NCBI RefSeq assembly: GCF_965227505.1
Contig: NZ_OZ245757.1
Coordinates: forward strand, 5,208,001-5,272,000
DNA from: Pelagibius sp965227505
Lineage (GTDB): Bacteria; Pseudomonadota; Alphaproteobacteria; Kiloniellales; Kiloniellaceae
DNA: 64,000 bases
Reading direction: 5' to 3'
Shown: positions 54,638 to 62,835 of the stretch, piece after piece
Position numbering within the stretch: position 1 is the stretch's first letter
Layout of the letters: every line of letters starts with the position of its first letter
The notes under the pieces: model-generated
Seen by the model: only the letters and a program-made list of their open reading frames with translations
Told to the model about the DNA's origin: nothing
Databases searched by the model: none
Position numbers and translations under genes: made by a program

Positions 54638-54963
54638 CGGAGCGCCGGCTCTTTGTGCTGCAGCGGCTGACGGCGTTGATCCTCGCGCCGCTGGTACTGG
54701 TGCATCTGGGCCTCATCCTCTATGCCGTGCGCGACGGTCTGACAGCACAGGAGATCTTGGGCCGCACCCAGGGCAGCCTTGGCTGGGCGCTGTTCTACGG
54801 GGTCTTTGTGATCGCCGCGGCCATCCATGCGCCGCTGGGCCTGCGCACCATTCTGCGCGAGTGGACCGGCGCCAGCGCGCGCGTTGCAATGCTTGTCTCG
54901 CTTGCTTTCGGCATCTTGCTCGCCGGGCTCGGCCTCAGGGCCGTCATTGTGGTGGTCGCCTAG
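54634..54963 (+). CDS. SdhC-like membrane anchor
   Basis: 109 residues with three helices (about 8-30, 47-66, 82-106) and a candidate haem-ligand His in APLVLVHLGLI. Matches the small anchor subunits of succinate dehydrogenase/fumarate reductase-like complexes by size and context rather than by strong sequence motif. ATGA-type overlap with the iron-sulfur gene. Confidence 0.75.
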   Translation: MTERRLFVLQRLTALILAPLVLVHLGLILYAVRDGLTAQEILGRTQGSLGWALFYGVFVIAAAIHAPLGLRTILREWTGASARVAMLVSLAFGILLAGLGLRAVIVVVA

Positions 54964-54967
54964 AGCC

Positions 54968-55315
54968 ATGCAGCCCCTGCGGAACCACGAAAGCTACCTG
55001 GCCTTCCTCGGTCACCGGCTGTCGGGACTGGCCCTGGCCGTCTTCCTGCCTTTTCATTTCCTCGTGCTCGGTCTCGCCCTCGAAGGCGCCGAGCGGCTCG
55101 ATGCCTTCCTGGTCTTCGCCGAGCTGCCGCTGGTGAAGCTCGCGGAGTGGGGACTGGTCACGCTTCTCACGCTCCACCTCTGCTTCGGGCTTCGCCTGCT
55201 GGCGCTGGAGCTGCTGGTCTGGCCCTACCGCAACGATCCGCGCCTGCGCTGGATCTTTCCGGGAACAGCCGCCGCCATCGCGGTCGGCGTGGCCTTCTAT
55301 GCGCAGGTCTGGTGA
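54968..55315 (+). CDS. Second membrane anchor (SdhC/D-like)
   Basis: 115 residues: begins NHESYLAFLGHRLSGLALAVFLPFHFLVLG, which matches the SdhC-family HRxSG motif with a His for haem b. Three helices. Completes the anchor pair with 54634-54963. ATG at 54968; the frame is open upstream but inside the previous gene. Confidence 0.78.
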   Translation: MQPLRNHESYLAFLGHRLSGLALAVFLPFHFLVLGLALEGAERLDAFLVFAELPLVKLAEWGLVTLLTLHLCFGLRLLALELLVWPYRNDPRLRWIFPGTAAAIAVGVAFYAQVW

Positions 55316-55318
55316 GCC

Positions 55319-57067
55319 ATGCGGATCGAGCGCCTGAAGACCGACATCCTCATCCTCGGCAGCGGCGGCGCCGGCCTCTTCGCCGCGCTTCACGCCAAGC
55401 AGACCAATCCCGACCTCGACGTGACCATCGCCGCCAAGGGTCTGCTGGGCAAGTCCGGCTGCACCCGCATGGTTCAGGGCGGTTACAACGTCGCCCTGGG
55501 CGCCGGCGATTCCATCGAACGCCACTTCATGGACACCATCGTCGGCGGCAAGTGGCTGCCGCGCCAGGACCTCGCCTGGACCCTCTGCGTCAAGGCGGTC
55601 GAGCGCATTCGGGAGTTGGAGAACGAGGTCGGCTGTTTCTTCGACCGCAATGCCGACGGCACGCTGCATCAGAAGGCCTTCGCCGGTCAGAGCTTCGACC
55701 GCACGGTGCACAAGGGCGATCTCACGGGCATCGAGATCATCAACCGCCTGATGGAGCAGGTCTGGGCGCTGGACGCGCAGCGGCTGGAGGAACACCGCGC
55801 TATCGAGCTGATCCCGGCGCGCGACCGCTCCGGCATCGCCGGGGTGCTGTTGATCGACCTCCGCGACGGCGGCTACCGTCTGGTCGAGGCGAAAGCGGTG
55901 CTGCTGGGCACCGGCGCCGGCCCGACCATGTACCTCTATCACACGCCCTCCGGCGACAAGAGCTGCGACGGGCTGGCCATGGCCCTGCGCTACGGACTCG
56001 CGCTGCGCGACATGGAAATGGTGCAGTTCCATCCGACCGGTCTCCTGGGCGGGACCGACACCCGGATGACGGGGACGGTTCTGGAGGAGGGGCTGCGCGG
56101 CGTCGGCGGCTATCTGCTGAACGGTGCCGGCGAGCGCTTCATGGAGCACCAGCATCCGGCTGGCGAGCGGGCGACGCGCGACATCGTCTCCCGCGCCATC
56201 TATGCCGAGATGCGCGCCGGGCGGACGACCCCCATGGGAGGCGTCTTCATCGAAATGGCGCACCTGGGGCCGGAGCGTGTCGAAGACCTCTTTCCGGGTA
56301 TGGTGAAGCGCTGTGCCGACTGCGGCTTCGACCTGGCCGGCGGGCGGGTCGAGGTGGTTCCGACAGCCCACTACATGATGGGCGGCGTCGAGTTCGAGGC
56401 CGACTGTTCGACCGCGTCGCCCGGGCTCTTTGCGGCGGGAGAGGACTGCGGCGGCGTCCACGGCGCCAACCGGCTGGGCGGCAACGGTGTCGCCAACTCC
56501 ACCGTCTTCGGCGGCATCGCAGGCGAGTCCATGGCCGCCTTCGTCGCCGGCCAGCGGACCTGGCGGGAACCCGACGACAGCATCATCGATGCCGCCGTCG
56601 GGCGGGCGGAAAGGCCCTTTGCGCAGACGGCCGGCGACCTGAATGCGCTGCGGGAGACGCTCTGGCAGCAGATGTGGGACAACGTCGGCATCCTGAGAAC
56701 CGCCAGCGGCCTGGAACAGGGCCGCGCTGCGGTGGCCGACCTTGCCGCTGCCTTGGAAGGGACCGGCCTGGCCGACGCCGACCGGGCATTTAATCTCACC
56801 TGGCACGACTGGCTCAATCTGCAGAACCTGCTTACCATCTCTGGCGTTATCGCCGAGGCGGCGCTGGCCCGTGAGGACTCCCGCGGTGCCCATTTCCGCG
56901 AGGACTTTCCGGAGACCGGCGACCTGGCGCAGAGCGCCTTCACACGGGTGCGCCTGGAGGGGCGCGCCCTTGAGACCGCGATGGTGCCGGTGGTCTTCGA
57001 CCGGGTGCAGCCGGGCGAATCGCTGATCGCCGACGAGGCCGGGGCACCGCCGGCAGCGGCGGTTTAG
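55319..57067 (+). CDS. SDH/FRD-like flavoprotein subunit lacking the covalent-FAD His
   Basis: 582 residues: FAD motif LGSGGAGLFAAL (13-24) and QGGYNVAL at 53-60; active-site VVPTAHYMMGG; GANRLGGNGVANSTVFGGIAGE. In canonical SdhA/FrdA a His (SHTVAAQGG) covalently holds FAD; here the aligned residue is C48 (SGCTRMVQGG), as expected for a non-covalent flavin as in aspartate oxidase. It may oxidise a succinate-like dicarboxylate rather than succinate itself. Between anchor genes and fumarase genes. Confidence 0.87.
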   Translation: MRIERLKTDILILGSGGAGLFAALHAKQTNPDLDVTIAAKGLLGKSGCTRMVQGGYNVALGAGDSIERHFMDTIVGGKWLPRQDLAWTLCVKAVERIRELENEVGCFFDRNADGTLHQKAFAGQSFDRTVHKGDLTGIEIINRLMEQVWALDAQRLEEHRAIELIPARDRSGIAGVLLIDLRDGGYRLVEAKAVLLGTGAGPTMYLYHTPSGDKSCDGLAMALRYGLALRDMEMVQFHPTGLLGGTDTRMTGTVLEEGLRGVGGYLLNGAGERFMEHQHPAGERATRDIVSRAIYAEMRAGRTTPMGGVFIEMAHLGPERVEDLFPGMVKRCADCGFDLAGGRVEVVPTAHYMMGGVEFEADCSTASPGLFAAGEDCGGVHGANRLGGNGVANSTVFGGIAGESMAAFVAGQRTWREPDDSIIDAAVGRAERPFAQTAGDLNALRETLWQQMWDNVGILRTASGLEQGRAAVADLAAALEGTGLADADRAFNLTWHDWLNLQNLLTISGVIAEAALAREDSRGAHFREDFPETGDLAQSAFTRVRLEGRALETAMVPVVFDRVQPGESLIADEAGAPPAAAV

Positions 57068-57077
57068 GGAGGATGAC

Positions 57078-58043
57078 ATGATCGAGAATGCGGCGATCGA
57101 AGCGGCCGGCTACGAAATCATGCGCAAGGCCGCCATCGACATTCCGGAAGACTATCTGGCCGGCATCAAGGGCATGATCGACGTGGAAAGAGGCGATCTC
57201 TCGGCCTTTGTCCTGCAGTCCATGGTGGAGAACTGGGAGGCGGCCAGTGAGGACCGGCGGCCCATGTGCGCCGACACCGGCCTGCCGCGCTACTACGTCA
57301 AGGTCGGTGACCGGGCGGCCTTTACCGGCGGCTTTACCGGGATCGAGCGGGCGCTGCGCAGCGCGACGGCCCGGGCCACGCACGACGTCCCGCTGAGGCC
57401 CAACCGGGTGCACCCGCTCTGGCGCAGCGAGCACAACAACAACGTCGGCATCAACGCGCCGGAGATCGAGTGGAGCTTCGAGCCGGAGGCGGACTGGATC
57501 GACATCACCACCGTGCACAAGGGCGGGCTCTTCGGCTCCGACTACCGCATGCTCTTTCCCGGCGACGGCATCGACGGCATCAAGCGTTTCCTGTTGGATA
57601 CCCTGATCGCCTTCGGCAAGCGGGGGCTGGCCTGCCAGCCGGCCATCGTCGGCGTCGGCATCGGCGGTTCCAAGGACACCTGCATGGTGCTCGGCAAGCA
57701 GGCGGCCTGCCTGCGCGTCGTCGGCGACCGCAACCCCGACCCGAAGATCGCCGCCCTGGAACTGGACCTGAAGGCGTTGGGAAACTCCATCGGGATGGGC
57801 GCCATGGGCTTCGTCGGATCTTCCATGGTGGTCGATTGCCACATCGAGGTCGGCTACACCCACACCGGCGGCATGCCTGTGTCCGTGCACACCTTCTGCC
57901 TGTCGTCGCGCCGCGCCACGGCGCGCCTTGCGGCGGACGGGTCCGTCACCTACCGCACCGACCCCCAGTGGTTCACCCCCTACATGCGCCGGGAGACTGT
58001 GGAATGGCCAAGCCAGGATCGAAGCTTAAACAGGTCCGCCTGA
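57078..58043 (+). CDS. Class I fumarase-type hydro-lyase, alpha subunit
   Basis: 321 residues: MCADTGLPRYYVKVGD, IGGSKDTCMVLGKQA and GFVGSSMVVDCHIEVGYTHTGG supply the Cys ligands of the labile [4Fe-4S] cluster typical of two-subunit fumarase/tartrate dehydratase. Hydrates fumarate or a fumarate-like acid. Overlaps the beta subunit gene by 40 bases. Placed right after a dicarboxylate dehydrogenase, so a dehydrogenation-then-hydration sequence is suggested. Confidence 0.87.
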   Translation: MIENAAIEAAGYEIMRKAAIDIPEDYLAGIKGMIDVERGDLSAFVLQSMVENWEAASEDRRPMCADTGLPRYYVKVGDRAAFTGGFTGIERALRSATARATHDVPLRPNRVHPLWRSEHNNNVGINAPEIEWSFEPEADWIDITTVHKGGLFGSDYRMLFPGDGIDGIKRFLLDTLIAFGKRGLACQPAIVGVGIGGSKDTCMVLGKQAACLRVVGDRNPDPKIAALELDLKALGNSIGMGAMGFVGSSMVVDCHIEVGYTHTGGMPVSVHTFCLSSRRATARLAADGSVTYRTDPQWFTPYMRRETVEWPSQDRSLNRSA

Positions 58044-58684
58044 GCCTGCCGGCGAAACCGGAGGACATCGCGGCGCTGGAACTGGGCTCTGTCGTCTATC
58101 TGAATGGGCTCGTCTATACGGCCCGTGAGGGCGTCTACAATCGTGTCCTGACCGAGGGCGGCGCACTGCCCGACGGCCTGACCGCGGCCAGCAATGTGAA
58201 CTTCCACTGCTCGCCCGCCGCAGCGCCGCAGCCGGACGGCAGCTACGTCATCGGCGGCGTAACGGCGACGGCCAGCTTCCGCTTCTCCAAGTACCTGGGC
58301 GAGTGGCTCGACCTGACCGGCACCAAGATCGTGATCGGCAAGGGCGGCATGCCGCGCGACGACTACAAGCAGGTCTTGGCGCCGCGCGGTGCGGTCTATC
58401 TGACCACCGTAGGCTACGGCACCGGCGCCCTGCTGGGCCGCGGGGTGAAGGGCGTGCGCTCGGTGCACTGGCTGAAGGATCTGGGCATCGCCCAGGCGCT
58501 CTGGCTTTTCGAGGTGGAGGACTTCGGGCCCTTCATCGTCGACAGCGACCTTGGCGGCAACTCGCTCTTTGCCCAGCAGGGCGACATCGTGAACAAGGGC
58601 ATCGGCAAGCTCTACGAGGGCCTGAAGCCACCGGCGCTGCACCGCTACGGCGAGACCGACGACCGCGAAGACGAGGTGATGTAG
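58004..58684 (+). CDS. Class I fumarase-type hydro-lyase, beta subunit
   Basis: 226 residues: LGSVVYLNGLVYTAREGVYNRVL, NVNFHCSPA, GKGGMP and the WLKDLGIAQALW/ VEDFGPFIVDSD segments are typical of FumA/TtdB beta domains. The ATG at 58004 follows GGGAGACTGTGGA; the frame upstream is inside the alpha gene. Last gene of the operon 52272-58684; 23 bases later the convergent nitroreductase gene ends. Confidence 0.87.
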   Translation: MAKPGSKLKQVRLSLPAKPEDIAALELGSVVYLNGLVYTAREGVYNRVLTEGGALPDGLTAASNVNFHCSPAAAPQPDGSYVIGGVTATASFRFSKYLGEWLDLTGTKIVIGKGGMPRDDYKQVLAPRGAVYLTTVGYGTGALLGRGVKGVRSVHWLKDLGIAQALWLFEVEDFGPFIVDSDLGGNSLFAQQGDIVNKGIGKLYEGLKPPALHRYGETDDREDEVM

Positions 58685-58707
58685 CCGGCTAATCCAGCTT
58701 GAAGCCG

Positions 58708-59547
58708 CTAATCCAGGCGGAACCCTTTGCCGCGGATGAAGGCGCCGAAGCCGGTGCGCTCGGGCTTCGCGTACTGGCGCGTCTTGTCCTCCGACCAGCC
58801 GTAAGCCGTATCTTCTCCGAAGTCCTCGACAAAGCGCTGGGCGGCGTAGCGCCGGGAAGGATCGTAGGCCGTGACCGCTTCGCGGACGCCATCCTCGTCA
58901 AAGCGGTTCTCGTGCAGCGTAACGGAAAGCGGCAGGCGTGGGCTGATGGGGGCCGCCTCGGCCGGCCAGCCCACCGCCAGACCCGCCACCGGGAAGACGT
59001 GATCCGGCAAACCGAGAAGGTCGCTCACCTGTTCGGCATCGTTGCGCAGTGCTGAGATCGGGCAGGTTCCGAGGCCCAGCGCCTCGGCGGCCACCACAAA
59101 GGTGGCGAGCGCGATGCCGGCATCCACCGCGGCGTTGAAGAAGGCATCCAGATGGTCGTTGGCGAAGGCATGGCCGCGCCAGTCGTGGATCTGGCGCTGG
59201 CGGCGGTTGTTGCCGCAGAAGACCAGCAGGCTGGGCACGCCGGCGGTCCAGGCCTGATCGTCGATCAGGCGGCCGAGTTTGGCCCGCAGGTCCTTCTCCG
59301 TCACCACGACGAGATCGCGCTGCTGCAGGTCGCTCTTGGTCGGCGCCGAGAGGGCGACGGCGGCGAGCAGGCGCAGCAGGGCAGGGTCCACGGGTTCCGG
59401 CTTGAAATGGCGGACGGAGCCGCGGCTGGCGATCTTCGCCAGGCTCTCAAGCCCCGTCAGCGGGTCGTCGATCCGCAGCGACTCTGCGTCGCTGAAGCGC
59501 GCAGCCAAGGCGGACTGCAGGGCGTCGAGCCCCTGCGAGCGGTCCAT
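58708..59547 (-). CDS. Nitroreductase-family flavoprotein
   Basis: 279 residues: an FMN-binding nitroreductase fold (SRGSVRHFKPEPVDPALL; LSAPTKSDLQQRDLVVV; ALGLGTCPIS). Reduces nitro-compounds, quinones or flavins with NAD(P)H; natural substrate unknown. I use the ATG at 59547 (MDRSQGLDALQ) behind GAGGAACC; the frame is open to 59664 but that part is Ala/Ser-rich and poorly supported. Confidence 0.85.
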   Translation of the reverse strand: MDRSQGLDALQSALAARFSDAESLRIDDPLTGLESLAKIASRGSVRHFKPEPVDPALLRLLAAVALSAPTKSDLQQRDLVVVTEKDLRAKLGRLIDDQAWTAGVPSLLVFCGNNRRQRQIHDWRGHAFANDHLDAFFNAAVDAGIALATFVVAAEALGLGTCPISALRNDAEQVSDLLGLPDHVFPVAGLAVGWPAEAAPISPRLPLSVTLHENRFDEDGVREAVTAYDPSRRYAAQRFVEDFGEDTAYGWSEDKTRQYAKPERTGFGAFIRGKGFRLD

Positions 59548-59676
59548 TCCGGGTTCCTCTTTCTGGCTATCCCTGCGGCTGGCGTCAGAAGGTGCCGCCG
59601 CGGCCGGGGCCTGTCCACCCAAATTCGCCGCGTGGTCGCTGCGGGTGTCGGTCTGGAGCGTCAACTTGGCCGACCG

Positions 59677-60549
59677 TCAGGCGCTGCGGCGGTTCTGCCC
59701 GATCATGCTCTCACGCAGGTAGTCGGCGACCTGGCGCGCCGCCGGGTTGGGTTCGATGTTGCTTTCGTAGAGGTTGATCGTGAAGTTCGGCAGCTCCGGC
59801 AGGCCGCTGTCGCGCCCCAGGACCTCCATGTCCTCCGGAATGAAGGACGCGAGAAAAGCCGTCACCGCCAGGTCCGAGCGCACGGTGGTCATGGTTGCTT
59901 CGAGGGTGCCGTACTCGAAGACCGAGCGCCAGGGAATGTCCCGCGCCTCCAGAGCCTCGACGATGGGATCGCGGAAGGCGCAGGTCTCGCTGACGATGGA
60001 GAGGGGCAGGGGGCGCTTCCGGTGGGCCGTGCCGTTCCTGCTGCCGATCCACAGCAGACGTTCGACGGCGAGGCACTCGCCCTTGGACTCGCCGAGCGGT
60101 TCCTCGACCAGCGCCACATCGACGCTGCCGTCGCGCAGGCCCGCGAGCAGCATTTTGGAGGTGGCGCAGTTGAGCGACACCTCGATCCGGGGATTGGCCT
60201 CGGCAAAGCCCTCGAAGACCAGGGGCAGGTAGGTCGACACGAGGTCGAAGGGAATACCCAGGCGCACCTTGCCGTCGATCGCCGGGCCAGCCATGTCCTG
60301 CAGGATTTCGTCGTTCATCGCCAGCAGACGCTTGGCGTGGCCGAGCATCTGGTCGCCGCTGGCCGTAAGCTTGAGCCCACGCCGCGCACGGTCGAAGAGC
60401 ACGCAGTCCAGCGTCTCCTCCAGGCGTTTGACCTGCTGGCTTACGGCCCCCTGGGTGAGACCCAGGCGGTCCGCGGCGGTGGTCATGCTTCGGGTGCCTG
60501 CGACTGCGGCGAAGGCGCGGAGCAGGCCGATGTCGAGGTTTCTGTTCAT
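59677..60549 (-). CDS. LysR-family regulator of the adjacent exporter
   Basis: 290 residues with the LysR HTH (SMTTAADRLGLTQGAVSQQV at about 21-40) and LTTR effector domain. Divergent from a LysE-family exporter gene (60660), as in many lysG/lysE-type pairs, so it probably senses the exported amino acid. A symmetric AT-rich motif in the gap fits a LysR site. Confidence 0.9.
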   Translation of the reverse strand: MNRNLDIGLLRAFAAVAGTRSMTTAADRLGLTQGAVSQQVKRLEETLDCVLFDRARRGLKLTASGDQMLGHAKRLLAMNDEILQDMAGPAIDGKVRLGIPFDLVSTYLPLVFEGFAEANPRIEVSLNCATSKMLLAGLRDGSVDVALVEEPLGESKGECLAVERLLWIGSRNGTAHRKRPLPLSIVSETCAFRDPIVEALEARDIPWRSVFEYGTLEATMTTVRSDLAVTAFLASFIPEDMEVLGRDSGLPELPNFTINLYESNIEPNPAARQVADYLRESMIGQNRRSA

Positions 60550-60562
60550 GGTTCAGATATCA

Positions 60563-60593
60563 CAATTGCTAATTTCATATATTAATGGAATTG
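60563..60593. promoter_or_regulatory. Symmetric AT-rich motif between lysR and lysE-like genes
   Basis: CAATT (60563-60567) and AATTG (60589-60593) flank TAAT/ATTA (60570-60573, 60581-60584). Resembles a LysR-binding site in the divergent promoter. Confidence 0.35.
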
Positions 60594-60659
60594 CCTTTCA
60601 TAATACATTGAGCGGACCCTAATGTGAAGCCTCTTCGAAACTGCGGACGAGGGGCTGCC

Positions 60660-61259
60660 ATGCCGGAGGTCTTTCCATCCCTGCTGCTCTTTGCGGTGGT
60701 CGCCACCATCACGCCCGGCGGCGCCACCACCTTGGCCACGGCCTCCGGCGTGCGCTTCGGGTTTCAGCGCAGTCTGCCGCTGGTGTTCGGGATCGCTGCC
60801 GGGCTTGCCGTTCTGGCGGCCTCCGCCGCCTCCGGCCTCGCCGCGCTGCTGCAGGGTCTTCCAGGACTGGGACTGGGGCTGAAGCTGGCCGGCACGGCCT
60901 ACCTGTTCTGGCTGGCCTGGCGCATCGGCTCCGCCGGCACGCCGGACAGCCAGGCGGCGGATGCGACCCGGCCGCTCGGCTTTGCCGCCGGGGCGGCGCT
61001 TCTGCTGGTCAACCCCAAGGCCTGGGCCATGGTGTTCGGCGCCGCGGCCTCCTTTGCCTCGCTCTCGGCCCAACCCCTGGAACTGGCCGTGGTGATGGCG
61101 GGCACTTTCGGCGCCGCTGCAGTCGGATCGCTTTGCCTCTGGTGCGCCGGCGGTTCATTGCTGGCCCGCGCACTCAGCAAGGACTGGCAGTGGCGCATGG
61201 TCAACGTCACCCTTGGCCTGCTGCTGGCTGCCTCCGTACTGCCGATCTGGATCGCCTGA
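60660..61259 (+). CDS. LysE/RhtB-family exporter
   Basis: 199 residues, six hydrophobic helices, with TPGGATTLATASGVRFGFQRSLP, the family opening (usually TPGPxxL...G). Exports amino acids or small metabolites. ATG at 60660 behind GAGGGG. Convergent with the ABC permease gene at 61282. Confidence 0.88.
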   Translation: MPEVFPSLLLFAVVATITPGGATTLATASGVRFGFQRSLPLVFGIAAGLAVLAASAASGLAALLQGLPGLGLGLKLAGTAYLFWLAWRIGSAGTPDSQAADATRPLGFAAGAALLLVNPKAWAMVFGAAASFASLSAQPLELAVVMAGTFGAAAVGSLCLWCAGGSLLARALSKDWQWRMVNVTLGLLLAASVLPIWIA

Positions 61260-61281
61260 TCCGGAGATCAGGCATGCACCG

Positions 61282-62835
61282 TCAGGTCCGGTTTCCAGCG
61301 ACGATGCGGTCCAGGATCAGCGCGCAGAACAGAATTGCGAGGCCGGCCAGGATACCCTGGCCCTCGGAGGCGTACTGCAGGGCCTCCAGGACATCCTCGC
61401 CCAGCCCCTTCGCACCGATCAGCGAGGCCACCACAACCATCGCCAGGGACAGCAGGATGGTCTGGTTGACACCGGCCATGATGGTGCGGGCGGCCAGGGG
61501 CAGGTCGACCTTGAAGAGCAGGTAGCCGTTGGTTGCGCCGAATGCCATGGCGGCCTCGCGCGCCGCGTGGGGCACCTGCTGCAAGCCGAGCACGGTGAAG
61601 CGGATCACAGGCGGGCTGCCGAAGATCAGGGTGGCGACGATGGCCGCTGGCTTGCCTGCCCCGAAGAATGCGATCACCGGGATCAGGTAGACGAAGGAGG
61701 GCATCGACTGCATGAAGTCGAGGACGGGCCGCACGAAGGCATAGACCTTGGGGCGGCGGGCGCAGAAGATGCCAAGCGGAATGCCCAGGGTGATGGAGAC
61801 CATCGCCGCCGCACCGAGCAGGGAGATGGTGGTCATCGCCTTCTCCCAGAAGCCGAGAACGCCAAGGTAGGCGAGGGCGGCCACCGTGAAGATGGCGACC
61901 CGCGGTCCCGCCGAGAGCCAGGCGAGCATGCCGACCACCAGAATGATCACCGGCCAGGGCGTCCCGACGAAGACGGTTTCCAGACCGTCCAGTAGGGAGC
62001 GGATGCCGAGGGTTATGGTGTTGAAGAACTCCGAGCCTGCCGTCTTGGCCCAGTCGAAACCGTCCTTGATCCAGTCGCCCACGCCGATGCGCCAGGCCTT
62101 GTCGGTCGGGAAGTCGAGCAGCACCGGCATCTGGTCCGGCTGTGCGAAGCGCAGGGCCGAGAGTCCGGCCACACCTGAGAAGATGACGGCGGCGACGGCG
62201 GCCCGCGGCCAGGAAAGCCCCTTGTCCAGGCTGCGGTCGGAGCGCCAGCGGGTGAATTGGCGCTCGAGTGCCCAGTTGGCGCTGCAGGCGGCCGCGGCCT
62301 TGGCGCCGAGCAGCAGAAAGAGGCCGAGGGCAATAAAGGTAAGGGTGTCTGCGGAGGCGGCTTCCGCCTTCTGCAGGGCGTCGGCCAGGGCCACCTCCAG
62401 CGACTCTGCGGCGCGCTGCAGGGCGTCCAGGCTGCTGGAGTTGTTGCGCGTCGCTTCCTCGATCTGCTGGCGCCGGGTTTCCAACGTGGCGGCGATGCTC
62501 TCGGCGCGTTCGCGTTGCTCGCGGCCCAGATCGCCGATGAGGCCGCGGGCAAGCTGAATGTAGGCAAAGGTCTCCACGATCAGGAAGGCGAGGAACCACG
62601 ACCACAGCCCGCGCGCCCCGAACCAGACCGGGCTGAGCAGCCCGGCCAGTGGGTTGACGGTCAGGCGGTAGCCCGGCGCTTCGGTGATGTAGGCGAAGCT
62701 GCGCTGGTAGTAGCCCGCATTCGCGCCGGCGAAGTCGGCGATCAGGGCCGAAAGCTTGTCGTCGCGCGGGGTGTCGTTGCGGGGTGCGATCGCGCCGACG
62801 CTGTCCGCTGTGATGGCCTGGCTTTGGTCGTTCAT
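61282..62835 (-). CDS. Glycine-betaine-type ABC permease with N-terminal extension (paralogue of 19890-21467)
   Basis: 517 residues. Same layout as the permease at 19890-21467: N-terminal ...FAGANAGYYQRSFAYITEAPG..., two helices (GLLSPVWFGARGLWSWFLAF), a coiled coil with REQRERAESIAATLETRRQQ (about 95-145), then a BPD_transp_1 core (AREAAMAFGATNGYLLFKVDLP). Overlaps its ATPase gene by 4 bases. Ligand not determined; the binding-protein gene is not in the window. Confidence 0.87.
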   Translation of the reverse strand: MNDQSQAITADSVGAIAPRNDTPRDDKLSALIADFAGANAGYYQRSFAYITEAPGYRLTVNPLAGLLSPVWFGARGLWSWFLAFLIVETFAYIQLARGLIGDLGREQRERAESIAATLETRRQQIEEATRNNSSSLDALQRAAESLEVALADALQKAEAASADTLTFIALGLFLLLGAKAAAACSANWALERQFTRWRSDRSLDKGLSWPRAAVAAVIFSGVAGLSALRFAQPDQMPVLLDFPTDKAWRIGVGDWIKDGFDWAKTAGSEFFNTITLGIRSLLDGLETVFVGTPWPVIILVVGMLAWLSAGPRVAIFTVAALAYLGVLGFWEKAMTTISLLGAAAMVSITLGIPLGIFCARRPKVYAFVRPVLDFMQSMPSFVYLIPVIAFFGAGKPAAIVATLIFGSPPVIRFTVLGLQQVPHAAREAAMAFGATNGYLLFKVDLPLAARTIMAGVNQTILLSLAMVVVASLIGAKGLGEDVLEALQYASEGQGILAGLAILFCALILDRIVAGNRT

